Shown piece after piece: positions 24,509 to 35,307 of a stretch of DNA of 64,000 nt; position 1 is the stretch's first letter, and each line of letters begins with the position of its first letter. The DNA is from Lichina pygmaea (Eukaryota > Ascomycota > Lichinomycetes > Lichinales > Lichinaceae), in contig OY730171.1 of NCBI GenBank assembly GCA_963422465.1, forward strand, positions 1,922,001-1,986,000, given 5' to 3'. The notes below the pieces were generated by a model that was not told the origin of the DNA, did not search any database, and was given only the letters and a program-made list of their open reading frames with translations. Made by a program: the position numbers and the translations under genes.

Positions 24509-25884
24509 GTTGCCGGGGTTGTATCAAGAATGTACGGCAACGATGATAACCTGGCGGTTCAGATCAGCGATCAATTCTCTTGAGAAGAGTTGTAGAAGCA
24601 TCCGAATTCACAGACGGCTACGTACTGTTGATGATTGTGGTAGTGGCGCCGAGTTCTATCGTAGGTGCGTAAGTTGACAGTCGGCGTCATCGATAAGTAG
24701 CCGTGGTGCCATACGGTAGCGCAGGGACCTTTTGCCGGCGCTAAAACCCGGGGTGACAGCCCTACGGTACCGGTACCGTACAACGATGTTCAACTCAGCG
24801 GGGGATTCGACGTTCAAGCAACTGGCACCTGACATGCTGTCAGTGGCTCTTCAGGTTTGTGCATTTCTGGTCAGCCGTCTTCCTTCGTGGCCACCTCAAT
24901 GGCAAGGGCCTTCATTTGTAAATACGTGTATGTCGAGACCACACGACTAACCAACCTGTTTAATATGAGGCCGACCCGTTCGATTCCAGGCGTCATGCAC
25001 TTTAACCTCTTTCTTCGTGTTCAGCTCCAGCAGTTAGAGGCCATCAATCCTGGTGTACCTCCGTACAAACGTACATCAACCAGTGGACGTCCACCCTGCA
25101 TAGACGCGCTCTTTCTAAAAAGTCGTTTTTATTCTGTCGCCTGTCTAATAGGCTGCTCTCTTCGGCCCGTCCCACCTATCTTACGATTATACTACAGTTT
25201 TACTTGCTGACCTTCTGCACCCACTCATACTACTGTTGCTCTCTCACATCTGGTTCTCACTTTCCACTGCAGCTCCTCCATAGCAAACAAGCCTTTCTTG
25301 GTCTTTTCAGCCAGGCCAAAACCAGACCGATACCTCGAGCGCTGGCCAATACAGCAGCCGCTGCAGGAACAAAGAACACGTCGATGGTATGGAGCAGTCT
25401 AGTTGACTGCCATAGCGCCCACTAATTCATGACCTCCGTCTTTCTACATTCATCCTCGTGGCGAAGATGGGCCCACTCGTGTTGGCAATGTTCGACTGTG
25501 AACGCTACAGCGAGCAGCGGGAAGAAGAAGATGAGTGTCACGACTGATTGATTGATTAGAGGGAACTAGCCAATCATCTATATGCAGACACGAAGCTGAT
25601 GTTTGCCTTAGAGCAACAGAAGGCTCTAGAAGGCACGAGGCGGATCCACGCAGGATCGACGGGAGACAGCGTCGACAGGAGACAGCAGAGACGGCACTGG
25701 GTGGCTCCATGCCGGATCGGCTGCACTATGCGGCAGCGCTATGCGGCAGCAGCAGGATTAACATCAAACAGGCAATAGCTTATATTTGCTTTGTGTCTTT
25801 TTGGAATATTTTTCTGTTGAGATCGACTGCCTAGGATTCTCCATCTCCATCCCACATGCCATGCTATCTGCTGGGTTAACAGAG
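24509..25884. other. Spacer upstream of RQC2
   Basis: No gene supported. It contains the second tRNA-like repeat copy (24887-24992). Several short frames of fewer than 120 codons lack family features. Confidence 0.45.
24887..24992 (+). repeat. tRNA-like repeat, copy B
   Basis: Related to copy A at 5171-5277 but in opposite orientation. Shared blocks include CTCAATGGCAAG, TTCATTTGTAAA, TAACCA-CCTG and ATGAGG, with a T-loop block GTTCGATTCC intact here and mutated in copy A. The D-stem is damaged here (CCTC where pairing needs GCTC). Most differences between the copies are transitions. Neither copy folds as a sound tRNA, which suggests a tRNA-derived dispersed element. Confidence 0.45.
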
Positions 25885-27082
25885 TCTTGTGTGAGACTGG
25901 TACTAGCAGCGTGGTCACGATAGTCAGATTCAGGCTTATAGTGCTGGGGTTCCGATTGTGGTACCGCAGGTTTCGGGCGTTAGACGGCCTAAACCCGGGT
26001 TTTGGCTTCCAGTCGCCAGCGGTATTGGGCCGCTTCCTGGCTTCTGGCATCGTGGATTCAAGTCGGGTAGCCCGACTGATGAGCTCTCCACGATCCTTTG
26101 GCATCTCGTGGTATCAGGTCATCTCCTCTTGCAGCGGAAGACTGAGTCGCACCAGCAGGTCCTGGGTCCGGTCTTTCTCGGCCTTCGGCGCCAGGTCTTC
26201 GCTGATCTGGTCCAGGTGATTGACGAATTGCTGGACTGACTGATCAGGCTTCTGCCGGGCGTCGGCGTACTTGCGCAGCGCGACCAGCTCACGGTTCGTC
26301 GGGTGCTCGTACTGATCTCGCAGCTTCTCAACGTATTCGTCCCAGGTCCACTCCGCAAAGTCGCCTTCTTTGCGCGCGCGTTCCATGATGTTGGCGGCAC
26401 CGGCCCGGAGGTATTGCATAGCAAGAATAATCTTCAACCTGTCAACTGCGAACTTGTGCGACTGGATGTCGAATGCCAGCTCGCAGGCGCGTTAATACAC
26501 GTGCAGCTTATTGGCACTTTTGCCGTAGTAGAGCGGCAGTTTTTCGATCTTGACGTCTCCCACGTGGGAACACTTCCCTGCTGTCCCCTGCTGGGAGGGT
26601 CCCGCGACTACTTCGCTGCCTGCCGGGTTGCTGTCAGCAGCGTCCATGGTATTGCTGGCTGACTCCAGCCCAGCAGCCTTGTTGGGCCTGCAACTCCGCC
26701 CACCTCTTAATGAGGCTTGACTTACTCAGCAGAGCTTCCTCGTGACGCTCAATCTCTGAGTTCATCAGCGGGAGTCATCAGGTCTCCCTTCTTGTCCTTG
26801 ATGATACTATAGACATCGATCTCCATGCAACGTTCATCAATAGCCCCCCCCCTCCTGGTCGCCAGGAGGTGCAGTTCTGGGTCTGGCCCTATCTGTCATG
26901 GCCTCGTCGTTCGACGGGGTATACATGGCGATAGCCTTCCCACGAAGAGCTCTCCCTGAGCCAGACATTGTAGATCCTGGCTACTTCTCTCGCAAGGAGA
27001 GTAGAGCGATCAAAACTGTGAGATTGGTACTAGCAGTGTGGTCATGATAGTCAGATTCAGGCTTATAGTGCTGGGGTTCCGG
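25885..27082 (-). mobile_element. Ty3/Gypsy-like LTR retrotransposon fossil (gag fragment)
   Basis: A minus-strand stretch at about 26110-26660 encodes residues of a retrotransposon Gag domain (for example DEYVEKLRDQYEHPTNREL and QSVQQFVNHLDQISEDL). Direct repeats of about 65 bases lie at 25889-25957 and 27017-27083 and differ mainly by C-to-T transitions; they may be LTR remains or a local duplication. No protease, reverse transcriptase or integrase segment is seen, so only a small part survives and the copy is broken. The transitions suggest RIP-aged decay; I cannot date it more closely. Confidence 0.65.
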
Positions 27083-28360
27083 TGAATAATATGCTATAGA
27101 GCTGAGTACAGGCTTAGCTAAGCTGCCTCGTATCTAGATCCTGCCGGTACGGTAGTTGACTACGGTAGTGTCAACCCCCTGCATATATGTCTCGGTCTTC
27201 TGCATATAGTTTATATCTAGCGATCTTTCGTGACCATGTGATGATCACCAGCGATAGCTAGTTGTCACGTGCTTATAGCTGCCCTGCGGCTGGTAGGCGT
27301 CGCACTTGTAAGTAGCTCTTGCAATGGGGTCTTACACCTTGCTGCATTGGGACAGACGAAAGAATCTTTGAGTCAGTCCTTTGTGGCTTTCGATGGATGG
27401 ATTATCATGCCGATGAGGAGGAGCTGTGGACACTCGAAGATGGGCATGCTCATGCGATGTACAAATTTTAGCTGAACAGCTTCCAACCCATGCTGTCATT
27501 CAAGGATGAGCAGGCTAAGCTATATGCCTGCTCAAGGAGATGACTATGCCACGGCACCTGCGCATATCGGATGGTGTATATAACTCCGGGAAGCAATATG
27601 AGATGGCGGCTGGCCCCACGAGGAGCACGTACTGTAGAAGTTTTGCGGGGTTACAAGCCGGCATAATCCCACACAGCTATCTATGGCAACACAAAGTCAA
27701 TGAAACCTAAGTTAGAGAGTAAGTCATAGCAGCACCCACCCGAGACAATTTCAAGGCTATCTTTAGGACATGAGAGTGAGTTTTTGTCGTCAACGATGGG
27801 ACGTGCAACTAAGATGCAGGGCATGACTGTACGAAGGACCACCAACACGGATTCCATGGCTAGGGTTAGATTCGTCCGCGACTCAAGATACTCTATGCTA
27901 GTTGCATATCGTATTCTGTTGTACGGCACTTGGCGCCAAACCATTAGCCCTACCCCGACAGATTGTAACAAAGTTGATAGAGATTCACGATAACCACTGA
28001 TGGGGGGGCTTCCACCCTCGTTGCAGACTAACCACCACTCGACAGGTCTCGAAAGAGCTATGCACAAGCGACCAGACAGGGTTGTGACGAGCAACCACTG
28101 ATATTTCAACTGCAAAGCGTGTTCGCCTCTGGCCCTCTGGCTTATAGGATGGGCCAGTCGCAGGATACCTCTTTCTTAGTTATGGGGCTGAAAATGTATC
28201 GTGACCCCGAGCTCCCAAGTCTCGATGGTCTAGCTCAGCGTTAGCTGAGCATGATGATTGTTGCGCTAGCGCTGTAGACGCGTTCGTCATGAATCATGGA
28301 CATCGCATTGGGCTCATGAGCCTGGGAGAAGAAAATATCTAGAGATATTATGAGACGATT
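27083..28360. other. Gene-poor, probably relic-derived spacer
   Basis: No recognised gene. A 144-codon minus-strand frame at 27681-28115 is the longest, with no motif I recognise. The sequence is lower in GC than the neighbouring genes and may be eroded repeat DNA. Confidence 0.4.
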
Positions 28361-29051
28361 CTATAGACCCTGCCGCAATTGCTCGGTCAACTTCTTCTTG
28401 CCAAACTCCCATGCGTTGAGTAGGCCCTGCTCAGATAGGTCGATGCCCTTGACGCTAGGGGCGTCTTGCATCGGTGGTCGAGTGACACGCGAAGATACTG
28501 TCACAGGATCCACCTCTAGAATGATGCCATCGTCCACAATTTCGTCAACGGCTAGGGCCACGAGGTCATAGTTCTCGATGATCGTGCGCTTGTCCGTCAT
28601 ATTCCTTCGATATCATTAGCATCACAACCTGGTATGCTCCCGGCAAACGGTCTCTAAATACGATTGCGAAGTATTTCATCGTAACATACTTGAGCAAGAT
28701 ATCGAGCGAGTCTCGCAGTGCGACAACGACGCTGTGAAGCAAAATCTCATTCTCCTCCACGCCACCAATGACATAGAGCATGACGTCGCTCTGAGATTTG
28801 AATACCACTATCCGGTTGTCGTAGAGGATGATGTCGCTCGTTTGTTTGGCGGTCTTGTCGAAAAGACCTTTCTCGAACGCTTTCTGTTCCTTTAACGCCG
28901 GGTACGGATTGGCTCCAGGATAGTTGCCCAGCTTCTCCGCGCCGGCAGGAGGATGAGGCGAGGAGTAGTACTTGGTGAGAATCCGAGAGCCGTCATCCGC
29001 CGCGAGGATCAACACAGCATTGACCGCGAAGAGGGACAAGTTCGAAGGCAT
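28361..29051 (-). CDS. RET3: Coatomer (COPI) zeta subunit Ret3
   Basis: Small adaptor-like subunit of the COPI coat for Golgi-to-ER retrograde vesicles. Exons 29051-28690 and 28604-28361 join within a Lys codon to about 201 residues, normal for the family. The longin-type core reads LSLFAVNAVLILAADDGSRI, KYYSSP, IILYDNRIVVFKSQSDV, then across the junction LLKNMTDKRTIIENYDLVAL and DEIVDDGIILEVDP. The intron has a good GTATGT donor and a TGCTAATGA branch region. Divergent from psuG with about 375 bases between the starts. Confidence 0.95.
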
Positions 29052-29426
29052 ATTCGTAGACTGCTCCTGTTGAGGTAGTTAGCCTGACTGGTGTTGAGCT
29101 GCTGACGATCGATGAATTCTCACCTGCTGTAGCCGGTTCTGCTAATCTCTCGCCGGCGGTGTGGGCTTGGTTGTAGTGACAGGGGCATTTACTGCTCTGG
29201 TGGCTACGCACGCTGCGGCAGTCGGCTTTCGTTAGGCATTTTGATGCCAAAGCTGGCTTACTGGTACGACCAGCGTGTGACAAGTCACGTGAAAGTCTGC
29301 GATCTCGTTCAAAAGTCTTCCGGCTGACCAACCAGGAAGCCATTGACTGCGGCGCTGGCATGCCACCTTCTCTAACAGAGCTATCGACAATAGTCATCGT
29401 AGCGTTGATGACGATCTTTTCAGGCC
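29052..29426. promoter_or_regulatory. Divergent spacer RET3/psuG
   Basis: Compact region between divergent starts, presumably holding both promoters. No specific element recognised. Confidence 0.4.
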
Positions 29427-30813
29427 ATGACAGTTCTCCACAGCGTCTTCTCGAACAGTGTTCGATTTGCTGGCGGACCTGCAATCCGGAGTCTCTTTGG
29501 CCAAAAGAGAGCTCTCCACTCTCGAAGCTCCGGACCCTTGAACACCTTCGTGCAGGTTTCTCCTGAAGTTCGTCAGGCTGTCGAGTCCAAATTGCCTGTC
29601 GTTGCTCTGGAATCTGCCATTTATACTCATGGTAATTGTAGCTATGCGATGCTTCGGTCGCTTGTCCGACGCTGATCTGCTTAGGCTTTCCCTACCCGGA
29701 GAGTGTGGGGCTGGCTACAGCTCTTGAGCAGAAGATTCGTGACAACGATGCAGTCCCGGCAACTGTCGGGGTACTCGATGGAGTACCATGGGTTGGCTTA
29801 GGTCTAGGGGGTATTAGATCTTTGATCGAAGTCGCTCATCAGAGGAAGGCGCTCAAGCTCTCCCGCAGGGATCTACCGTACATCTGTGGCTTGGTATATC
29901 ACCCTCAATTGGCTTCACTTCTGGCAAGATGCGAGTGGGCATTGAACAACATGGCTCGTTACAGAAAGTCGCCGGCAATTCAATGAGCGGTGGAACTACG
30001 GTAGCCGGGACAATGATCCTCGCGCATATTGCCGGGATAGAGGTCTTCGCGACTGGCGGCCTGGGAGGTGTGCATGCTGGTGGTGAGCTCTCGCTGGACG
30101 TTTCGGCGGATCTGCGCGAGCTGGGAAGGACGCCACTCGCAGTGATCAGCAGTGGCTGCAAGAGCTTCCTCGACATACCACGAACTATGGAGTACCTCGA
30201 GACCGAGGGCGTCACAGTTGCAACATTTTCCGAAGATAACGACGAGAGTGCCGTCGACCTCCCCGCCTTTTGGTCACGCGAAAGTGGTATCAGGAGCCCC
30301 TACACAATTCGAAGAGCCGAGGATGCAGCTGCCATGATCTGTAAGTTGCTCGGGTTCGTCGCTTTCTCAGCCACTTCGAGTGGCTAACATGAGCCACGTG
30401 CCAACCCCGAATCTGCTCGATCTTGACGATTAATGATTAGCTGCTGCTGTCCCAGTCCTCAAGAGAGCTGGCTTGTCGTTGCCGCTAATGTGTATTCTCC
30501 TTCAGATGCTCGTTCTTTACTGTCGTTATCCTCAGGCATCGTTTTCGCCAACCCCATACCACGCTCCTCGGAAATACCCAAACAGGAAATCAACAAGATC
30601 ATCAACATTGCCGTTGAAGAAGCTCGCTCATCGGGCATTATCGGGAAGGACAATACACCGTATATTCTAAGGCGGATCAATCAGTTGACAGATGGCAGAA
30701 GTCTGATTGCAAACAAGGCCTTGATCGAGTCAAATGTGGTGCAGGCAGCCAAAGTTGCTGTGCATCTAGCGGCACTTAAAGCAAGACATGGTGGAGATAG
30801 GTTTCTTCTTTGA
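29427..30813 (+). CDS. psuG: Pseudouridine-5'-phosphate glycosidase, mitochondrial type
   Basis: Splits the C-C glycosidic bond of pseudouridine 5'-phosphate to uracil and ribose 5-phosphate. Exons 29427-29631, 29685-29893, 29965-30340 and 30506-30813 join in phase to about 365 residues. Matching blocks: VSPEVRQAV, VALESAIYTHGFPYPES (across intron 1), PATVGVLDGVPWVGL, GTTVAGTMILAHIAGIEVFA, TGGLGGVHAGGE, ISSGCKSFLDIPRTMEYLE and SGIVFANPIP. The first 40 residues (MTVLHSVFSNSVRF then basic and Ser-rich) look like a mitochondrial presequence. In many filamentous fungi this domain is fused to a PfkB kinase; here a stop and about 450 bases separate it from psuK, which follows on the same strand. 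The third intron (165 bases) is long for this window. Confidence 0.9.
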
Positions 30814-31261
30814 GAGGGAATGCGGGCCAAGACGAGGGCTGAACAATACTCGAGCAAGATTTACACCCATAAAGACTTTCAGACTGGCAACGCCTACATA
30901 CACATGCAAGTCGTCAACGATACCTGATCTTTTAGTGGCAGGGCACCCCAAAAGGGGATGTGGGCCTGCGTTAGGCTTAATTACAGGTGCCTGGAGTTAT
31001 GCAGCAATAGGGCCACTGCAGTCTGCTACGCCACCCGTCGTCTGCCGAACGACGAGAGGTTTGTCATCCACCTTGCTTACTCATCCAACTACCACATCCC
31101 CGGACGCAGGAGAGTTGACTTGCCCGAACCTCGTCCTGAAGCCCTTCTAGGGATATCTTTGCATTTTCATGACACGACAGACCGTGACGCCTCTGCTCAT
31201 CAGGTCGATATCCTCCTTCCAAGCTGACCGGTCTCATCTTGAACGCCTGATTTGAGATGAA
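30814..31261. other. Spacer between psuG and psuK
   Basis: About 450 bases. A 90-codon frame at 30958-31227 has no family resemblance. If the two enzymes were fused, the linking intron would have to run from the psuG end to about 31446 (CTACCTCAG), which would be unusually long for this genome. Confidence 0.5.
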
Positions 31262-32650
31262 ATGGCTTCCGCCATGGCGAGGCGCAATATTTTGAAAGCG
31301 TTACGGCCAGCCGTGTCATCGAGCAGGCTAGGGCTGCGTGAACCAGATCTATTCCAGCGGCAACGTTTCGTTTGTTACCAGACGCTTCCTCTTCTATCGG
31401 GTACTCGGTGCATCTATTCGTCTCTTTCGTCGTCGCCTACCTCAGGAATGAGTAAGGTCGTGGTAGCTGGGTCGTTGTGTGTTGATCGGGCTTGCGATTT
31501 TTCTCCGGAAAAGACGGACGGACTGTCGGCAGACAAGCAGCCACTTGGACATACCTCCAATCCATCGATCATCACAGCAACGGTAGGTGGTGTAGGGTAC
31601 AATGTCGCATGCACGGCGCACAGTTTATACCCAGCTGTCACATTGCATAGCATCGTCGCAGACGACGTTTCGGGACAATTTTGTCTCAGCGCCATGCGCC
31701 GCAAGAATCTTGCTACAAATGGGGTGAAGGTGCTGCTTACGTCTCAGGATCATCGCGCCCGAACTGGAGAGTACGTTGCGTTCAACGACACTGACAACCA
31801 ATTGGTGGTGGCCATGGCCGACATTGGCATCCTAGAGACTTTTGGGAGGACATGCATCTCGGATTGGCTCGCAGACTTGAAGTCCGCCCAAACAAAGGTG
31901 TTGGTAGTTGACGCCAACTGGGATCCAGAAACACTGAGAACATGGATCCGTGCTGGCAGAGCAGTAGGGGCCGAGGTCGTATATGAGCCAGTTTCTTCCA
32001 TCAAGTCCCGGAGATTGTTCCACGTGGTCCCCAACGCACCACCTCTGACGCTGTTTCCCAGAAACGAAGTGGATATTGCAACTCCCAACTCCGTCGAGCT
32101 GGCTGCCATGCACTCGGCTGCTAGCGCCAGCGGGCTCTTTCGTTACCCTGAATGGCAGCAGGTGATGGATGCCTTTGGGCTGTCGGGAACTGGGCTCTTG
32201 GATCGGCTGGCTGCGCTCACACCCCGGGCTCTCCATGATGAGGGGGTTGTACAGAAGAGCATCGACCTCCTACCGTTCGTACCCTGTGTGCTCACAACTC
32301 TTGGGGAAGGCGGCGTGTTACAGACGGAGCTACTCCATGCGGAAGACGATCGGCTTGTGTCTGCGCCAGCACAGCCCCACATTATCAGACCCCACGGTGG
32401 AGGCAAGAGCATCGGTGGTATTCTCGTGAAGACACATCCCCCTAAACCACTTCTGCGGTCAGAGATTGTTAGCGTCAACGGGGCTGGCGATACTTTCGTT
32501 GGCGCCCTTGCCGCTGGGCTTGCCAGTCGCCCGAGAGTGAGCAGAGACGAAAGCATCGCGTTTGCGCAAGATTGTAGCAGGGCAGTACTCAGAGAGAAGG
32601 CATCAACACCCAGTGAGCATGTCATTGCTGAGCTACTCGGGAAGAAGTAG
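31262..32650 (+). CDS. psuK: PfkB-family pseudouridine kinase, mitochondrial type
   Basis: Phosphorylates pseudouridine to the 5'-monophosphate, the substrate of the neighbouring PsuG. Single exon, 462 residues. The ribokinase-like fold starts at about residue 63 (MSKVVVAGSLCVDRACDF), with GGVGYNVACTAH (substrate site) and the C-terminal signature VNGAGDTFVGALAAGLA carrying the catalytic Asp. The first 60 residues are Arg/Ser/Ala-rich with almost no acids (MASAMARRNILKALRP...), a typical mitochondrial presequence, which supports an independent start rather than a fusion to psuG. Substrate assignment rests on family and on the neighbour; other PfkB sugars or nucleosides cannot be excluded from sequence alone. 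Confidence 0.88.
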   Translation: MASAMARRNILKALRPAVSSSRLGLREPDLFQRQRFVCYQTLPLLSGTRCIYSSLSSSPTSGMSKVVVAGSLCVDRACDFSPEKTDGLSADKQPLGHTSNPSIITATVGGVGYNVACTAHSLYPAVTLHSIVADDVSGQFCLSAMRRKNLATNGVKVLLTSQDHRARTGEYVAFNDTDNQLVVAMADIGILETFGRTCISDWLADLKSAQTKVLVVDANWDPETLRTWIRAGRAVGAEVVYEPVSSIKSRRLFHVVPNAPPLTLFPRNEVDIATPNSVELAAMHSAASASGLFRYPEWQQVMDAFGLSGTGLLDRLAALTPRALHDEGVVQKSIDLLPFVPCVLTTLGEGGVLQTELLHAEDDRLVSAPAQPHIIRPHGGGKSIGGILVKTHPPKPLLRSEIVSVNGAGDTFVGALAAGLASRPRVSRDESIAFAQDCSRAVLREKASTPSEHVIAELLGKK

Positions 32651-33147
32651 TTGCGGGGGCATTTCGGTCAGATTTCTTGGTCTGCGTTTCGGTCGATGTT
32701 GCTACTGCTGTCACCGACAATACAAGAGTGACATGGGAGAGGATGGAGTTCTTCTCCAAGTTGAAGAAGCAATTTTGGATTTTCTAAATGATACACAGCT
32801 ATGTATGCGTACGTATGTACTTGGGCCGAGCTAGGAGAAGATAATCAATCAATTTGGTGTGATGTGGACTTTCTCGAATAACGGTTCTGATGATCTAAAT
32901 GGTTGATGTGAAGCCAACGTCTGGAGCTTCAGGTGACGAGTGCACTTTTGAACCTTCGAAGAGGAGTGACGCGCCGAATCTCTTCGCCGTGACAGTAAAG
33001 TCTCGTCATTCATTGATAGAGCCATAGGCTCCGGCGGATAGCTCAGCGACCGACTCATCTAGGGTTTCCCGGTTCAAAATTGCACGTGAGATTGATTGAC
33101 TGAAGAATGCTCCGACTTTCACGACTGCTCTCTCCCGACACTTGACC
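32651..33147. other. Spacer psuK to RMT2
   Basis: Presumed 3' end of psuK and promoter of RMT2. No other feature seen. Confidence 0.4.
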
Positions 33148-34965
33148 ATGGCAGAAGAGAGGTGCTCTGACCTGGATCCCCAACTACTCCTGGCGGCAGC
33201 ATCGCAGCATAAAGTCGACGAGCTGCGCCTGTTCCTCAAGACTGGATCTGCAAACTTCAAGGATCCTGAGACTGGATATTCTCCTCTGCATGCTGCAGTT
33301 GCATTCACAGCATCAAAAAGCAAGCCTGCAGGTGCTGGTGCTGAGACACTTATTGGTACCCGAGAAACGCCAGGGTCAGTCAATGACAGTCCCAATGAGG
33401 CTAATGGAGAAGCCACGGATGGCGACCTAGACAGCAGCCAAGTACGTGGGACTGAAAGAACAGCCGATGCATCAAACGCTGCCGAAGAGACTATTGGGCT
33501 CCTCTTGCAAAACGGAGCAATATGGAACGACCTGGACAAGAACGGAGAGACGCCAGGATGCATTGCCTACAGACTGGGCAAGATCAGGATTTACGACATG
33601 ATGGTGGATGCAGGCTTCAGAGCAGAGATTCTGCTCCATCGACTCGATGAGTACGAAGAGCTCGATGGACAAGAAAGTGCCGAGGCAGAGGAAGATCCGG
33701 AGCAGTCCCAGGACGTCCTTCAGCCTGACTCCTCACCGGATCGGGAGGATGAGACGGTAGCCAAGGCAAATGGGGATCACGACGGTGGCGATGAGGCGTC
33801 GAAAGAAGAAGCAGAGACCCCAAGACCGTCTCAACAGGCAGAAGATAGTCTGCATGGACATGCATCTGGCAGTGAAGTTCACGACACGCCCAACAACGAC
33901 GAGTATCTCCAGTCTGCGCTGACATTCACGGACGACCGCATACTAGACCAGGAGAGAAACGGTGTAATGATGTCATGGGAAGACGACATCATGAGGCGCA
34001 CAGTCGAGCTGCTGTGTTCAAACGACGCCGACAACGTCGCGGATTCAGGAGCATCAAGAGCCAGGAAGCGAGGCTTGCGGATACTGAACGTCGGACACGG
34101 CATGGGCATCATCGACAACTACTTCCAGAAACAGAAACCGAGCTCGCACCACATCGTCGAGGCCCACCCTTCTGTGCTTGCCAAGATGCGAGACGAGGGC
34201 TGGATGGGATCTACGAGCACCTCCCCGCCGTCTCCTTCAGATGACAAGACGCATCTCACCAGCGGCGGTGGTACGGCTCCACCCACCGCCACCAGCACCA
34301 TCGATCAGCACGCTGAGAAGAAGCGCAAGAAGCCTGGCGTCGTGGTCCACGAAGGCAGATGGCAAGACGTTCTTCCGACGTTGGTCGCGGAAGATGCGTC
34401 GTTCGATGTCATCTACTTCGACACCTTTGCCGAGGACTACGCCGCGTTCAAAGAGTTCTTCAGGGAGCAGGTCATCGGCCTGCTCGACGCCGACGGGGGG
34501 AAGTGGAGTTTCTTCAACGGCATGGGAGCGGACAGGAGGGTCTGTTACGACGTGTACAGCAAGGTGAGCCCTCACGTCCTTCTTCCTTCTTCCTTCATCC
34601 CCCCATCATCTCATCCTCTCCGGCTCCTTCTTCCGTGCTTCTTGCACGAATCACCATATCTCAGCATCAGCATCATCACCATCGCCAGCTCTTTTCCTTT
34701 GGACGGTTGCCACACTCCGCCCCAATCCCTTTTGAGGAGAAAAATTTCGAGTAACAAACGGTGTCTTTAGGTCGTCGAGTTTGACCTCCTAGAAGCCGGC
34801 TTTGACGTCGATTGGCTGGACGTGCCGGTTCCCGAGGCCGTCTTGAGCCGAGGGGACAGCGATGCGGATCGTCTAACCGAACAGGAGCGTACGTGGCAGG
34901 GCGTCAAACGACGGTATTGGAACGTCGACAGCTATCGCTTGCCGGTATGTAGATTCATCGGCTGA
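33148..34965 (+). CDS. RMT2: Protein arginine N5-methyltransferase Rmt2
   Basis: Type IV arginine methyltransferase that modifies the delta nitrogen of Arg, in yeast on ribosomal protein L12. Exons 33148-34563 and 34771-34965 give about 536 residues. An N-terminal ankyrin-like part (LLLAAASQHKVDELRLFL, YSPLHAAVAF, LLLQNGAIWNDLDKNGETP) precedes a long acidic disordered insert (about 165-250). The GAMT-like methyltransferase core has LRILNVGHGMGIIDNYFQ (SAM loop), HHIVEAHP, FDVIYFDTFAEDY and FFNGMG. After a 207-base intron the tail reads VVEFDLLEAGFDVDWLDVPV and YWNVDSYRLPVCRF, conserved in the family. A Gly/Ser/Thr-rich insert of about 40 residues interrupts the core between the SAM motif and the post-motif. 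Confidence 0.93.
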
Positions 34966-35307
34966 TCCGAAGAGACGGGGCTTCTTTCAAGGCGGTGTAG
35001 CTTTGTCAAACGGGCGGAGGCCGCCTTCTAGACTGATATACATGAATGAAGATGGCCAGATGGGCGAAGGTAGCCACCGCTGAACCTCCTGGTCAAGGCA
35101 CGACGTCTTGAAGCTAAGGGGCAAGGGGCATGGCATGGGCCAGGGGGGTCTATCAGCAGATGGAAGCAGAGTGAAGGAGCCTCCGAAAAGCTTGCCAGTG
35201 GTCATATACCGCTCGCTCTCCCCCACTTAGCTAGAGAACAAGCACTATACATTTCGTACGAGGGCGTCCCCTCGGACGATCGGGTTGCACAATCGACGTT
35301 GGGTATA
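34966..35307. other. Convergent spacer RMT2/RBL2
   Basis: About 340 bases between two converging stops; nothing else recognised. Confidence 0.4.

Noticed and set aside
26819-27475. CRISPR-like or other prokaryote-type arrays
   Set aside because: No regularly spaced repeats; the window is fungal nuclear DNA and nothing resembles an array.
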